37,769 nt of DNA from Candidatus Nomurabacteria bacterium GW2011_GWA1_36_15 (lineage in GTDB: Bacteria; Patescibacteriota; Minisyncoccia; Phycocordibacterales; UBA9973), in assembly GCA_000991415.1 (NCBI GenBank), contig LBRM01000010.1, forward strand, positions 1 to 37,769. The letters run 5' to 3'. This document shows, piece after piece, positions 22,643 to 30,478 of the stretch. The position numbers were made by a program, and so were the translations under genes. Position 1 is the stretch's first letter; each line of letters opens with the position of its first letter. Under the pieces are notes generated by a model. The model did not search any database, was not told the origin of the DNA, and worked only from the letters and a program-made list of their open reading frames with translations.

Positions 22643-23986
22643 CTATTTAAACATAATTCTTATTTGTTCCAATTCTTGTAATAATTGTGGATTGTTTTTT
22701 AAGTCTGCCTTAATTTTTAAATATGAGTGTATTACTGTGGTGTGGTCTTTACCACCCAACTTCTGTCCAATTAAAGGATATGACACATTAAAATCCTCTC
22801 GGAGTAGATACATTACCACCTGTCTTGCTTTTACTATTTCTTTTCTTCTTGTTTTTTCATAAACCAACGATTCTTCTAGGGAATAATAATCGCTTACTAT
22901 TTTTACAACATCTTTTATAGCCACATTTTTCTTCGGTCTTATGTTGTTTTTTATCAGATTCTTAACCTCAGATACAGAAAGAGGCTTATTTTTTAAGCGA
23001 TATTGGCAAACTATGATATTCAAACTCCCCTCCAATTCACGAATATTGCCTTGTATGGTTTCCGCGACGTATTCTATTATTTCTTGTTCTAGATCAATAC
23101 TTAATTCTCTTAATTTTACTTTTAAAATTGCAAGGCGGGATTCATACTCCGGCTCAGAAACATCCACTATCATTCCGGCTGCGAAACGGGACTTAAGACG
23201 GTCCGCTAGCTCGGGGATATAATTAGGATGTTTATCAGAAGAAAAAATAATTTGTTTGTTGTTCTCATAAAAGGTGTTAAATGTATGAAAAAGTTCCTCT
23301 TGAATTTTTTCCATTTTACCGATAAACTGAATATCATCTATAATTAGAAGATCATATTTGCGGTATTTTTCTTTGAAAGAATTCGCTTTGTTGTTTTGTA
23401 ATGAGTTTATAAAATCCGTGGCGAACTTTTCTAGGGTTAAATAGTGCACTTTTTTGTTGGGGTGCTTATCTTTTATCGCATTTCCTATTGCTTGGATTAG
23501 GTGTGTTTTGCCAAGCCCAGTACCCCCATAGACAAAGAAGGGATTGTATTTGGTTCCGGGGTTTTCTATTATTGCTTGAGAGGCAGCGTATGCTAATTCA
23601 TTAAAAGGTCCCACAATGAAAGAATCAAAACGGTAACGTGGATTTAAATTATCATCCGGGTTTATATATAAATCTTTTAGAGGTAACTCCTTGTTTATAT
23701 AAATTTCATTCATTGGTGATATTTCTTGTTTGCTGGCTTCCGTTTTGGTAATGATATATTCTACGGCCCTCATGTTTTCGTATGCGTCAGCTATGGTCTT
23801 GGTGATAAGTTTGTGGTACTTGTTCTTAAGCCAGTCACGAACGAATTCATTTGGCACACCAACATAAACAATGCCGGTTTCCTCTTTTAGAATATGCGTG
23901 TTTTTGAACCAGGTACTGAAATTTGCCTTGGAAATACCCCCTTCAATTTCTACCAGACAATTTTTCCAAAGCTGTTTTGTGTCCAT
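22643..23986 (-). CDS. dnaA: Chromosomal replication initiator DnaA
   Basis: 447 residues with all four domains: I (ISKANFSTWFKNTHI, 1-85), a short linker II, AAA+ domain III (RYRFDSFIVGPFNELAYAA; Walker A GGTGLGKTHL about 158; Walker B LLIIDDIQFI; sensor SRFAAGM) and DNA-binding domain IV (ARQVVMYLLRE; GGKDHTTVIHSY). It opens the origin by binding DnaA boxes. TATAAT (23995-24000 on the complement) ends 8 nt before the ATG. It is divergent from rpmH, and the intervening 93 bp hold DnaA-box-like repeats, so autoregulation is likely. Confidence 0.97.
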   Translation of the reverse strand: MDTKQLWKNCLVEIEGGISKANFSTWFKNTHILKEETGIVYVGVPNEFVRDWLKNKYHKLITKTIADAYENMRAVEYIITKTEASKQEISPMNEIYINKELPLKDLYINPDDNLNPRYRFDSFIVGPFNELAYAASQAIIENPGTKYNPFFVYGGTGLGKTHLIQAIGNAIKDKHPNKKVHYLTLEKFATDFINSLQNNKANSFKEKYRKYDLLIIDDIQFIGKMEKIQEELFHTFNTFYENNKQIIFSSDKHPNYIPELADRLKSRFAAGMIVDVSEPEYESRLAILKVKLRELSIDLEQEIIEYVAETIQGNIRELEGSLNIIVCQYRLKNKPLSVSEVKNLIKNNIRPKKNVAIKDVVKIVSDYYSLEESLVYEKTRRKEIVKARQVVMYLLREDFNVSYPLIGQKLGGKDHTTVIHSYLKIKADLKNNPQLLQELEQIRIMFK

Positions 23987-23994
23987 TGATAAAG

Positions 23995-24000
23995 ATTATA
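23995..24000 (-). promoter_or_regulatory. -10 box of dnaA
   Basis: TATAAT on the minus strand, 8 nt before the dnaA ATG; a leaderless transcript is predicted. A TTGCAT lies about 15 bp upstream as a possible -35. Confidence 0.6.
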
Positions 24001-24032
24001 CTACAATATTTTTTTATGCAATTGTAAAAAAC

Positions 24033-24062
24033 TTATTAACTGTGTTGATAAACTGTTGATAA
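24033..24062. promoter_or_regulatory. DnaA-box-like repeats in the dnaA-rpmH spacer
   Basis: TTATTAACT (24033-24041) and two TGTTGATAA (24043-24051, 24054-24062; TTATCAACA on the other strand), with the last two spaced 11 bp start to start, one helical turn. They overlap the rpmH -35 and lie behind dnaA, a good place for DnaA to control both genes. Confidence 0.6.
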
Positions 24063-24073
24063 TGTTATATACT
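24045..24073 (+). promoter_or_regulatory. Promoter of rpmH-rnpA-yidD
   Basis: TTGATA at 24045-24050 and TATACT at 24068-24073 with a 17-bp spacer. The -10 ends 6 nt before the rpmH ATG, so the transcript would start at the start codon. Confidence 0.75.
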
Positions 24074-24079
24074 CTTTTT

Positions 24080-24208
24080 ATGTCACAAACATATCAGCCT
24101 AAAAAAAGAAAAAGAGCTAGGACCCACGGATTTTTATCTAAAAGCAAGACTGGTTCAAAAGTACTTTTACGAAGAAGAAGAAAGGGGCGCGCTAAACTTT
24201 CTGTATAA
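24080..24208 (+). CDS. rpmH: 50S ribosomal protein L34
   Basis: 42 codons, missed by the ORF track: [18 protein letters not shown] ... [12 protein letters not shown], the classic L34 pattern (usual length 44-46). rnpA begins 2 bp after the stop, the near-universal rpmH-rnpA pair next to dnaA. Confidence 0.96.
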   Translation: MSQTYQPKKRKRARTHGFLSKSKTGSKVLLRRRRKGRAKLSV

Positions 24209-24210
24209 AG

Positions 24211-24534
24211 ATGCTTCCCAAAAAGAATAGATTGAGTAAGAAAACAATAGAGAAAATCTTTGAAGGGGGCAAATTTATTAATTCCCCCGACCTGACTTTG
24301 AAGTTTTTAGTTGTTCGCGGAAAAGAAAAACAGACGTCTTTCATTGTTCCTAAAAACATAGCCAGACTTGCTGTTAGAAGGAATTCTTTGAGAAGGAAAA
24401 GTGATATTATTTTAAGAAAATATTTTAATGAATTCCCCGCCGGTTTTCTAGGTGTTTTTATTTTTAAAAAATATCAAGATGACATTTTAATACTTGAAGA
24501 TGAAATTAAAAATATACTCAATAAAATTAATTAA
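24211..24534 (+). CDS. rnpA: Ribonuclease P protein component
   Basis: 107 residues. It begins MLPKKNRLSKK; the conserved basic helix appears as RLAVRRNSLRRK where the family has a RNxxKR motif. It binds RNase P RNA, which trims the 5' leader of tRNAs. Its 3' end overlaps yidD by 41 bp, and position after rpmH is canonical. Confidence 0.93.
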   Translation: MLPKKNRLSKKTIEKIFEGGKFINSPDLTLKFLVVRGKEKQTSFIVPKNIARLAVRRNSLRRKSDIILRKYFNEFPAGFLGVFIFKKYQDDILILEDEIKNILNKIN

Positions 24535-24748
24535 TTTTTACCAAAAAACAATAGCTGTTCCGATTAATAAATTTTTGGAATATTTCGGCTTATTGAGGAA
24601 CAATTCTTGTGTTTTTTTCCCTACTTGTTCTGAATATACAAAGGAGGCCATAAAGAAATACGGTATTTGGGAAGGAATCTTTCTTGGATTTTTGCGCATC
24701 CTTCGTTGTCATCCTTGGCAGAAAAATCACATCGATTTGTTAAAATAA
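24494..24748 (+). CDS. yidD: Membrane protein insertion efficiency factor YidD
   Basis: 84 residues. Family pattern LINFYQKTIAVPIN, FFPTCSEYTKEAIKKYGIWEG and RILRCHPW with conserved Cys. It assists YidC in inserting membrane proteins at the inner leaflet. The family's GG(Y/F)DPV ending is replaced by KNHIDLLK. ATG 24494 gives a 41-bp overlap with rnpA; a later start is possible. A composite hairpin follows the stop. Confidence 0.9.
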   Translation: MKMKLKIYSIKLINFYQKTIAVPINKFLEYFGLLRNNSCVFFPTCSEYTKEAIKKYGIWEGIFLGFLRILRCHPWQKNHIDLLK

Positions 24749-24851
24749 AAAAGGGAACACTTTTTGTCGGTACGGATTTTTTGAAGCTTAAAAAATCCTG
24801 AAATTTTCGCGCCGTCGCGCTCAAAACCCCTTAAAAAGTGTTCCCTTTTTT
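24747..24851. repeat. Composite terminator-like element, copy 1 of a 67-nt repeat
   Basis: 19-bp perfect outer arms (24747-24765, 24833-24851) start with A6 and end with T6 around GGGAACAC/GTGTTCCC, a standard terminator shape. Instead of a short loop they enclose a 67-nt insert (24766-24832) containing GGATTTTTT-GAAGCTT-AAAAAATCC and GCGC-CGTC-GCGC. The same insert recurs at 26193-26259 on different arms. It lies between yidD and yidC. Confidence 0.8.
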
Positions 24852-24901
24852 ATTTCCAATAGAGACTTTGATTTTTAAACATTTTCATATAGAATGAAAG
24901 A

Positions 24902-25642
24902 ATGCTTCAAAATATTTGGGACACCGTTTTATATGGGCCGCTTTTAAATGCTTTGGCCTTTTTGGTTTCTATTATTCCGGGTGGTGATATCGGTATCGCT
25001 GTTATTATTCTCACTCTTTTCGTTAAAACCGTACTCTTCCCTCTTTCTCAACGCTCTATAGAAAGTCAGATAAAGATGAATCTACTTGCCCCGGAACTTA
25101 AAAAAATAAAGGATAATGGGGCAAGCAAAGAGGAACAAGCAAAACAAACCTTTGAACTTTATAAACATCACAAAACCAATCCTTTCTCTGGATGTCTTTT
25201 GGTTTTGATTCAAATCCCGGTTATTTTTGCCCTATACTATGTTTTTTTGAAAGGGATAAATTTTGAAGGTGGTTTGCTTTATCCTTTCATTCGCATCCCA
25301 GAACATATGAATATGGTTTTCTTAGGTGTTCTTGATATCAGCCAGAAGAAAATTATAATCTTGGCAATTCTTGCCGGCTTATCCCAATATTTTCAGGCCT
25401 ATCTTATGCCCAAACCAGCCATTTCGGATAAACCCGCCACTTCTTTTCAGGAGAATTTTACCAAAAGTATGCAAACTCAAATGAAATACGTTTTTCCCCT
25501 GGTGGTGGCATTTATCGCTTATAGTGTTTCCGGGGCAGTTGCATTATATTGGATTACCAGCAATATCTTTGCCATAGGGCAACAGGTTTATGCGAACAGA
25601 AAAAAGAAATTAGCCCTTGAAGCGGTAAAACAACAAAACTGA
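24902..25642 (+). CDS. yidC: Membrane protein insertase YidC/Oxa1 family
   Basis: 246 residues, the short Gram-positive-like form without the large periplasmic domain. Five hydrophobic segments are visible, including IGIAVIILTLFVKTVLFPLSQ with the positively charged groove residue (Lys), CLLVLIQIPVIFALYYVF and VSGAVALYWITSNIFAIGQQ. It inserts and folds membrane proteins with or without SecYEG. There is no lipobox Cys at the start. TATAGA ends 8 nt before the ATG. jag follows 1 bp after the stop. Confidence 0.95.
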   Translation: MLQNIWDTVLYGPLLNALAFLVSIIPGGDIGIAVIILTLFVKTVLFPLSQRSIESQIKMNLLAPELKKIKDNGASKEEQAKQTFELYKHHKTNPFSGCLLVLIQIPVIFALYYVFLKGINFEGGLLYPFIRIPEHMNMVFLGVLDISQKKIIILAILAGLSQYFQAYLMPKPAISDKPATSFQENFTKSMQTQMKYVFPLVVAFIAYSVSGAVALYWITSNIFAIGQQVYANRKKKLALEAVKQQN

Positions 25643-25643
25643 T

Positions 25644-26171
25644 ATGAATAAATCAGAAATGCAAAATTTAATAAAAGAACTTATTGAAAAAACTACAATA
25701 TCTGTAAGTAAAATTTCTGTTGACGAAGATAAACCCACTTCTCTTCATTCAAACGCAAATAAAACTACTTGGTTTTCAGTAGAAGTAAGTCAGCCACATT
25801 TTTTTTGGGACCGTGGAGGCGAGGCTCTTTTTGCTGTAAACCACCTTGCTCGCAGAATAATTGAAGCTAAAACCCCCAAAGAAACAGAAAAATCAAACAA
25901 CCCTAAAGATACGCTTGCACAAGAAGGCTTGGGAATTCTAATTGATATTAATGGTTTTCAAAAAAAACATATAGAAAACATCCATGCCATAGCATATATG
26001 ATGGCTGAAAGGGCGAGATATTTTAAGTCAAATATAGAAATTGATCCAATGCCGGCTTTTGAGCGTAGAATAGTACACGAGTTTCTGTCTGATGTAGCTG
26101 ATTTAAAAACTGAATCACAGGGCGAGGGACTTTCTCGCCGGGTAGTTATTAAGTATATTGGGGCGATATAA
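25644..26171 (+). CDS. jag: KhpB/Jag-type RNA-binding protein (KH + R3H)
   Basis: 175 residues. A KH-like domain (about 45-115, with GGEALFAVNHLARRI in place of a standard GxxG loop and a hydrophobic IDINGF strand) and a C-terminal R3H domain (MPAFERRIVHEFLSDVADLKTES with the Arg-x3-His signature, then SRRVVIKY). Jag/KhpB binds RNA and often follows yidC. There is no separate Jag_N domain, so it is a short form. It ends before the second composite element. Confidence 0.88.
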   Translation: MNKSEMQNLIKELIEKTTISVSKISVDEDKPTSLHSNANKTTWFSVEVSQPHFFWDRGGEALFAVNHLARRIIEAKTPKETEKSNNPKDTLAQEGLGILIDINGFQKKHIENIHAIAYMMAERARYFKSNIEIDPMPAFERRIVHEFLSDVADLKTESQGEGLSRRVVIKYIGAI

Positions 26172-26174
26172 AAC

Positions 26175-26277
26175 AGAAAAAGAACGATTTTAGTCGGTAC
26201 GGATTTTTTGAAGCTTAAAAAATCCTGAAGTTCTCGCGCCGTCGCGCTCGAAACCCCTTTAAAATCATTCTTTTTCT
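26175..26277. repeat. Composite terminator-like element, copy 2 of the 67-nt repeat
   Basis: Outer arms AGAAAAAGAACGATTTTA (26175-26192) and TAAAATCATTCTTTTTCT (26260-26277) are complementary at 17 of 18 positions but unrelated to the arms of copy 1. The 67-nt insert (26193-26259) differs from copy 1 at 3 positions. Two of these, T to C and A to G, would pair with each other. It lies between the convergent jag and the 26276 gene. Confidence 0.8.
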
Positions 26278-27595
26278 ATTTTAATTGCAGTTCCCAAAGA
26301 TAAGAATCTTTTTTATTTACAAAAAATAGGTAATTTTGTCCCCCATCTAAATTAAGTTTTATGCCATCTATCTCTTCTCCATTTTCTACTAAAACTGGAT
26401 CTGCTATCATTGTTGTGTTTCCGCTTTTGACATCTATTTTCCATATTTCATCCGAAAAAGAAATTTCTCCTTGATACCAAGAATCCGGATATTGAGCTTG
26501 CTCTATGAATCTCGGCACAGCGCAGTAGATAATATCACTTGCCGACCCCCCCCAGACACATTTTTCCGGCAAGGTCTTTACGCCGAGGAGATTTGAATTA
26601 CCCGTATCTCTATTGAAAACACTTAACGACAGATTATTGTTGCTATAAAGGACTATTCTTCCATTAGGGCTTGTGAGTGTTGTTAATCCATTTATCCCAC
26701 CTAGAATTTTATTAAAATCTTTTTTGTCCGGGTCAATTGCATACATATAACCCAAAACATTGGCAGAGGGTTTAGTTGTAATTGTAATCATTTTATTATT
26801 AGGCCAAGAAGACAGCCATTCTGTAAAAGGAGAATCAAACACTTGAACTCTTGCGTTCGTTTGTGGAACGAGGGTTATGCCCAGTGCGCCGTCTCCCACA
26901 TCAAATAAGTAAAATATTTTTGAAGTGTCTGGCGACACGCTTATATCAGAAATATTTTCTGGCAAAAAAGAACCCTTGATTTCATTTGTTCCCACAGAAT
27001 CTGATCCCAGGAATTCTTTTGGAAGAGCGCCAACGAAAGTTTCTATGGTTCTATTGTCTGTCTTTAAATAACGCATAATTACAGACTCCCCTTCGTTTCC
27101 GAAGAATGCTTCATATACTCTTGGTATTACTGATGAAGAAAATTTACGCTCGTCTATTTTGTCCGCGAAAGTCTGATAAATGTTTCCTGTAGCCTTATCT
27201 ACATACCTTAACATAGGCACAAATTCAGTCAGACCCCCTGAATCCCCTTTGGCAGGGGGAGTTAAATTATCCTCCTCCCCTGACACTTCTTTATATCTTT
27301 CTTTCATATATGTTCCATAACCTGCCACCGGGAAACTAGAAACCTTTTTTAAACTTACATTTTGCATTTCTTCTTCTGGGGCAGGCTCAAATCCAGAAAT
27401 ATCAGCCGGAGTCGTGGTGTCCGAAGGTGTTGCGGTTTTGCTTTTACCGAATGGAAGAAAATTTGCAAAAAAATTCGTGCCTTCTGTGTCATCTATTGTC
27501 TGCTCTTCGGGTTGATAAAAGTAAAAAAACACAAAAGCACCAGCTACTATGACCACTAGAACCATTATTAATAATATAAGATTTCTTTTTGACAT
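26276..27595 (-). CDS. Membrane-anchored hypothetical protein, propeller-like
   Basis: 439 residues. N-terminal transmembrane helix (LILLIMVLVVIVAGAFVFFYFY), a Thr/Pro-rich linker (about 30-85), then a beta-rich extracytoplasmic domain with repeated short motifs such as ISDISVSPDTSKIFYLF and LTSPNGRIVLYSNN, which look like WD/TolB-type blades. No active site is evident. It is the last gene of the minus-strand T4SS cluster and may be part of that apparatus. NLTPPAKGDSGG (about residues 112-123) is encoded by a GC-rich palindrome at 27234-27259 and looks inserted. Confidence 0.6.
   Translation of the reverse strand: MSKRNLILLIMVLVVIVAGAFVFFYFYQPEEQTIDDTEGTNFFANFLPFGKSKTATPSDTTTPADISGFEPAPEEEMQNVSLKKVSSFPVAGYGTYMKERYKEVSGEEDNLTPPAKGDSGGLTEFVPMLRYVDKATGNIYQTFADKIDERKFSSSVIPRVYEAFFGNEGESVIMRYLKTDNRTIETFVGALPKEFLGSDSVGTNEIKGSFLPENISDISVSPDTSKIFYLFDVGDGALGITLVPQTNARVQVFDSPFTEWLSSWPNNKMITITTKPSANVLGYMYAIDPDKKDFNKILGGINGLTTLTSPNGRIVLYSNNNLSLSVFNRDTGNSNLLGVKTLPEKCVWGGSASDIIYCAVPRFIEQAQYPDSWYQGEISFSDEIWKIDVKSGNTTMIADPVLVENGEEIDGIKLNLDGGQNYLFFVNKKDSYLWELQLK
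27234..27259. repeat. 26-bp GC palindrome in frame in the 26276 gene
   Basis: CCCCCTG ... CAGGGGG with a 12-nt inner part (an alternative CCCC/GGGG pairing exists). It encodes PPAKGDSG in a linker-like position, resembling the TPPAGG palindrome of polA. Confidence 0.65.
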
Positions 27596-27599
27596 AAAA

Positions 27600-29414
27600 T
27601 TAATTATTTTGTGTTATACATTGATCATATAAACTAACTCTTAGTGGGGTTTCTTTGTTTACAAAAGCCTTAGGATTATTTTTCCCACCATCACAACTTC
27701 CCGAATGATACATTCTAAATGTTTTTTCAATATTTTTTCCACAAGATTCATATGCTCTTTTCATAATTTTTACTGCTGCTTCAATGTCTTTATTTACATC
27801 ATTTAATATTTCTTGAGCCCCTGTGGATCCTCCATGATTTGGACCAAAAGTTACACCAAAAAGACCAACAGAGTGAGAAAATCTCCAATCTATACTTGAG
27901 TTAGAATCATTATTTTTGAAACTGTTTTTGGTTATTAGATCATTATTTGGAGTGAACGTTGTTTTGTCATATTTTATACCAGAGTTTATAAAAGTTTTTC
28001 TCGATGGAACACCTACAAAAGGAACATTTTCATCGTGTCCAACTTGATTAGGTATACCACTAGATTCTCTTTGTATTGCAACCTGTAAAAGACAGTTAGG
28101 TATGTTGTTTGTTGTTGAGATAGTTTTTATTTTATCGTAATAACTTGTTTTCTTGAATTTTGTATCTGTTGTTTGTGTTTGTGATAATCTATATTCCCTT
28201 GCCGATTCTGGTTCTATCACTATTGTTGCCATTGGTAATTTATCTAAACACACACTTAAGAGTTGAGGGTTTATAGTATTTAATATTAAATAAGCACCTA
28301 AGGCTATGAGAAGTCCTAGTATCGCATTTCTGATTGTATCCTTGCCGGCTTCTTTAGAAGAAATAAGGTCACTAGTCATATACTCTATTCCTCCCATCAC
28401 AATCATTACCATAGCCAATACTGCAGCAATACCTATAACCAATTTAATTATTATATTTAAATAATTTCCAAACGGGCATGGGTTGGTGCAACTTCCCGGT
28501 ATAATATTTCCTTTTTCATCAAATTTACATCCGGGATCAGTTTGAATTGTATCTCCCAATCCAGGCAATGGAGCAAGTGGAGTATAAGTGGTGTCTGTAT
28601 CTTGTATACAAGCTGTTTTATCAGCATTTAATTTCTGTGGTAACACACAGTTTAGTGTAAGTATTACAGTATCTTTACAAATACCTTTAACTAAAACTTG
28701 TTTAGGGTCAATACAATCTTTTATTGTTATTGGAATACTAGGTTCGTATAATGTACCATTTAAAGTAGCGTTGGCTTTCAGTGTGAAAGTTCCTTCTATA
28801 AGAGAGCTATAATTAACAAAACAAGATTGAACCCGAGAAGGTCCAGGCATTGTGCATGTTTTGGGATTAAGACCAGTGTCATTTCCTAATGAAGAAAAAG
28901 AAACTATTTCTCCACCTATTTGTGTAATTGTTGTATTAGTAGCTATTACTTTTACAGTTTCTCCTATTTTTAAATTAACTTTTCCTGTTTGGGGGTCAGA
29001 TTTATCTGTAGAAATTGTTAGATTATTTTCTGTATTTTTGTTAGAACTTGGTGTGGTGAAGGCAACACTTGCCATTATATATTTTATAGTTTCACCCTCT
29101 ATCGCCATTCCGACATATTTTCCACCAGGACTTAATCCAGAAAATGATGAGCTGGCGTTTCCTTTAATGTCACTAGTAGTCTTTTGTGATTTAAAATATT
29201 TAGGTGTATGGGTGGGGTCAGTAACACCAACCTCAAAAGTTATTTTGGAACTTAGTCCAAGCCCTTTAGCATTTAAAGTGACCGATGTTGATTTTAATGC
29301 TGTAGTTGTTAATGTTGTTTCAGCAAAACTTTGATTAAAAGGAAAAAATAAACCAAATAAAAATATTGCTAAGTATGTTATAGTTATTATTTTTTTGAAT
29401 ATATTTGATTTCAT
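27600..29414 (-). CDS. T4SS pilin fused to a lytic-transglycosylase-like domain
   Basis: 604 residues. Signal peptide (about 1-31, IAIFLFGLFFPFNQSFA-type), then a beta-rich N-terminal region of Ig/FN3-like type (32-235) and a Cys-containing linker. A two-helix VirB2/TrbC-like pilin module follows (about 315-390, NIIIKLVIGIAAVLAMVMIVMGGIEYM and AILGLLIALGAYLIL). The C-terminus (about 425-604) resembles a lytic transglycosylase (NCLLQVAIQRESSG with a candidate catalytic Glu; IDWRFSHSVGLFGVTFGPNHGG). In other T4SSs the pilin (VirB2) and wall-cutting enzyme (VirB1) are separate. The C-terminal call rests on pattern only. It lies between an Ig-like secreted protein and the last gene of the cluster, 4 bp from the next. 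Confidence 0.75.
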   Translation of the reverse strand: MKSNIFKKIITITYLAIFLFGLFFPFNQSFAETTLTTTALKSTSVTLNAKGLGLSSKITFEVGVTDPTHTPKYFKSQKTTSDIKGNASSSFSGLSPGGKYVGMAIEGETIKYIMASVAFTTPSSNKNTENNLTISTDKSDPQTGKVNLKIGETVKVIATNTTITQIGGEIVSFSSLGNDTGLNPKTCTMPGPSRVQSCFVNYSSLIEGTFTLKANATLNGTLYEPSIPITIKDCIDPKQVLVKGICKDTVILTLNCVLPQKLNADKTACIQDTDTTYTPLAPLPGLGDTIQTDPGCKFDEKGNIIPGSCTNPCPFGNYLNIIIKLVIGIAAVLAMVMIVMGGIEYMTSDLISSKEAGKDTIRNAILGLLIALGAYLILNTINPQLLSVCLDKLPMATIVIEPESAREYRLSQTQTTDTKFKKTSYYDKIKTISTTNNIPNCLLQVAIQRESSGIPNQVGHDENVPFVGVPSRKTFINSGIKYDKTTFTPNNDLITKNSFKNNDSNSSIDWRFSHSVGLFGVTFGPNHGGSTGAQEILNDVNKDIEAAVKIMKRAYESCGKNIEKTFRMYHSGSCDGGKNNPKAFVNKETPLRVSLYDQCITQNN

Positions 29415-29420
29415 TTTGTA

Positions 29421-30401
29421 TTAAAACCTTACATTGATTTGTTTCTCTATGCTTTGGAAGAGCGTTCTAATATTATTAACGACAACTTTAATTGTGGCGC
29501 TTCCGGATTGTCCAGCTTCTGGTTTAATGGAAAGTATGTTTTTAGGACTTGGTGTTTGTATTTTTTCTCCATTTAAGGACCAATCGAAAACAAGATCTGC
29601 TGAATTTAGATTTTGGGGCGAAAAGAAATAGGGTTCAACTGTGAGTGTCTCCCCGTTGGGATTTATTGTAAATCCGTTATTTAAAGTTCTTTCCCATTTT
29701 ACACCGAGCGCTGGATCATTCTGATAGAAAAGTATTTTGGGGTTTGTCGTGTTTAAGGTTATTTTTCCGGAAGTGCTAGCTCCTCCAGATATATCGGATA
29801 CTTTTACTTCGATAATATTTCCTTTATCCAGATAGCTGTTTTGAAAAATAAAATAATTTTTACCCCAGCCGGAAGAATCGGATTGAGTTTTACTGTCTTT
29901 TTTCCAAACATAGGATAAATTATTGATATTTACTTTTCCGTTTTGGTTTATTATGCTTGGCACAGCCACTATTTTAAGTGTTCCCTGACTGGTGACCAAC
30001 GCCTTCCCTTTATAAAAAGGAGGGGTGTAAGAGTCGTAGGCCTCCCAAAGCATATCCAACTCTGCCGGTGTTATGGTCATTGTTTTTGATATACTTTGTC
30101 CGTCAACGGTGTCTATGGTCACGGACAAAACAGTAAAAGACCCGGTGTCTTCTGTTTTGAAGGAAAAAGATTTTTTTCCTATACCCCCGCTTGTTTCTTG
30201 ATCGTTTACGGACCAAAAGATATTTGCCTTGTCAAGATTGATGCTGTGACTATTTAAAGTGGCGTTTACACTTTGATTTTGACTAGGATATTGGGGTGAA
30301 ATACTAAGCACAATATCTGTGTCACGTACTTGAGCACGAGCGAAAAATCCCGCAAAAGCGGTGGTAAGTACTAATGTTAAAATTATATATTTTTTCCGCA
30401 T
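29421..30401 (-). CDS. Secreted Ig-like repeat protein of the T4SS cluster
   Basis: 326 residues. Signal peptide (LTLVLTTAFAGFFARA, cleavage about 23), then about three beta-sandwich repeats of PKD/Ig type (VLSISPQYPSQNQSVNATL; FWSVNDQE; LSYVWKKDSK; LVFDWSLNGE). No transmembrane or catalytic segment. It is probably an extracytoplasmic structural part of the transfer apparatus or surface. Its start is preceded by AAAGTTTAT iterations instead of a Shine-Dalgarno. Function is unknown. Confidence 0.65.
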   Translation of the reverse strand: MRKKYIILTLVLTTAFAGFFARAQVRDTDIVLSISPQYPSQNQSVNATLNSHSINLDKANIFWSVNDQETSGGIGKKSFSFKTEDTGSFTVLSVTIDTVDGQSISKTMTITPAELDMLWEAYDSYTPPFYKGKALVTSQGTLKIVAVPSIINQNGKVNINNLSYVWKKDSKTQSDSSGWGKNYFIFQNSYLDKGNIIEVKVSDISGGASTSGKITLNTTNPKILFYQNDPALGVKWERTLNNGFTINPNGETLTVEPYFFSPQNLNSADLVFDWSLNGEKIQTPSPKNILSIKPEAGQSGSATIKVVVNNIRTLFQSIEKQINVRF

Positions 30402-30435
30402 TTTACTTTATAAACTTTATAACTTTATGAACTTT
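30402..30435 (-). repeat. AAAGTTTAT-like iterations before the 29421 gene
   Basis: Minus-strand AAAGTTCAT-AAAGTTAT-AAAGTTTAT-AAAGT ends 3 nt before the ATG. A CTAG-rich stretch (30457-30478) lies between it and the virB4 stop. Confidence 0.6.
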
Positions 30436-30478
30436 CCACCACTCAATTATATATCAGCTAGCAACTAGAACCTAGAAC

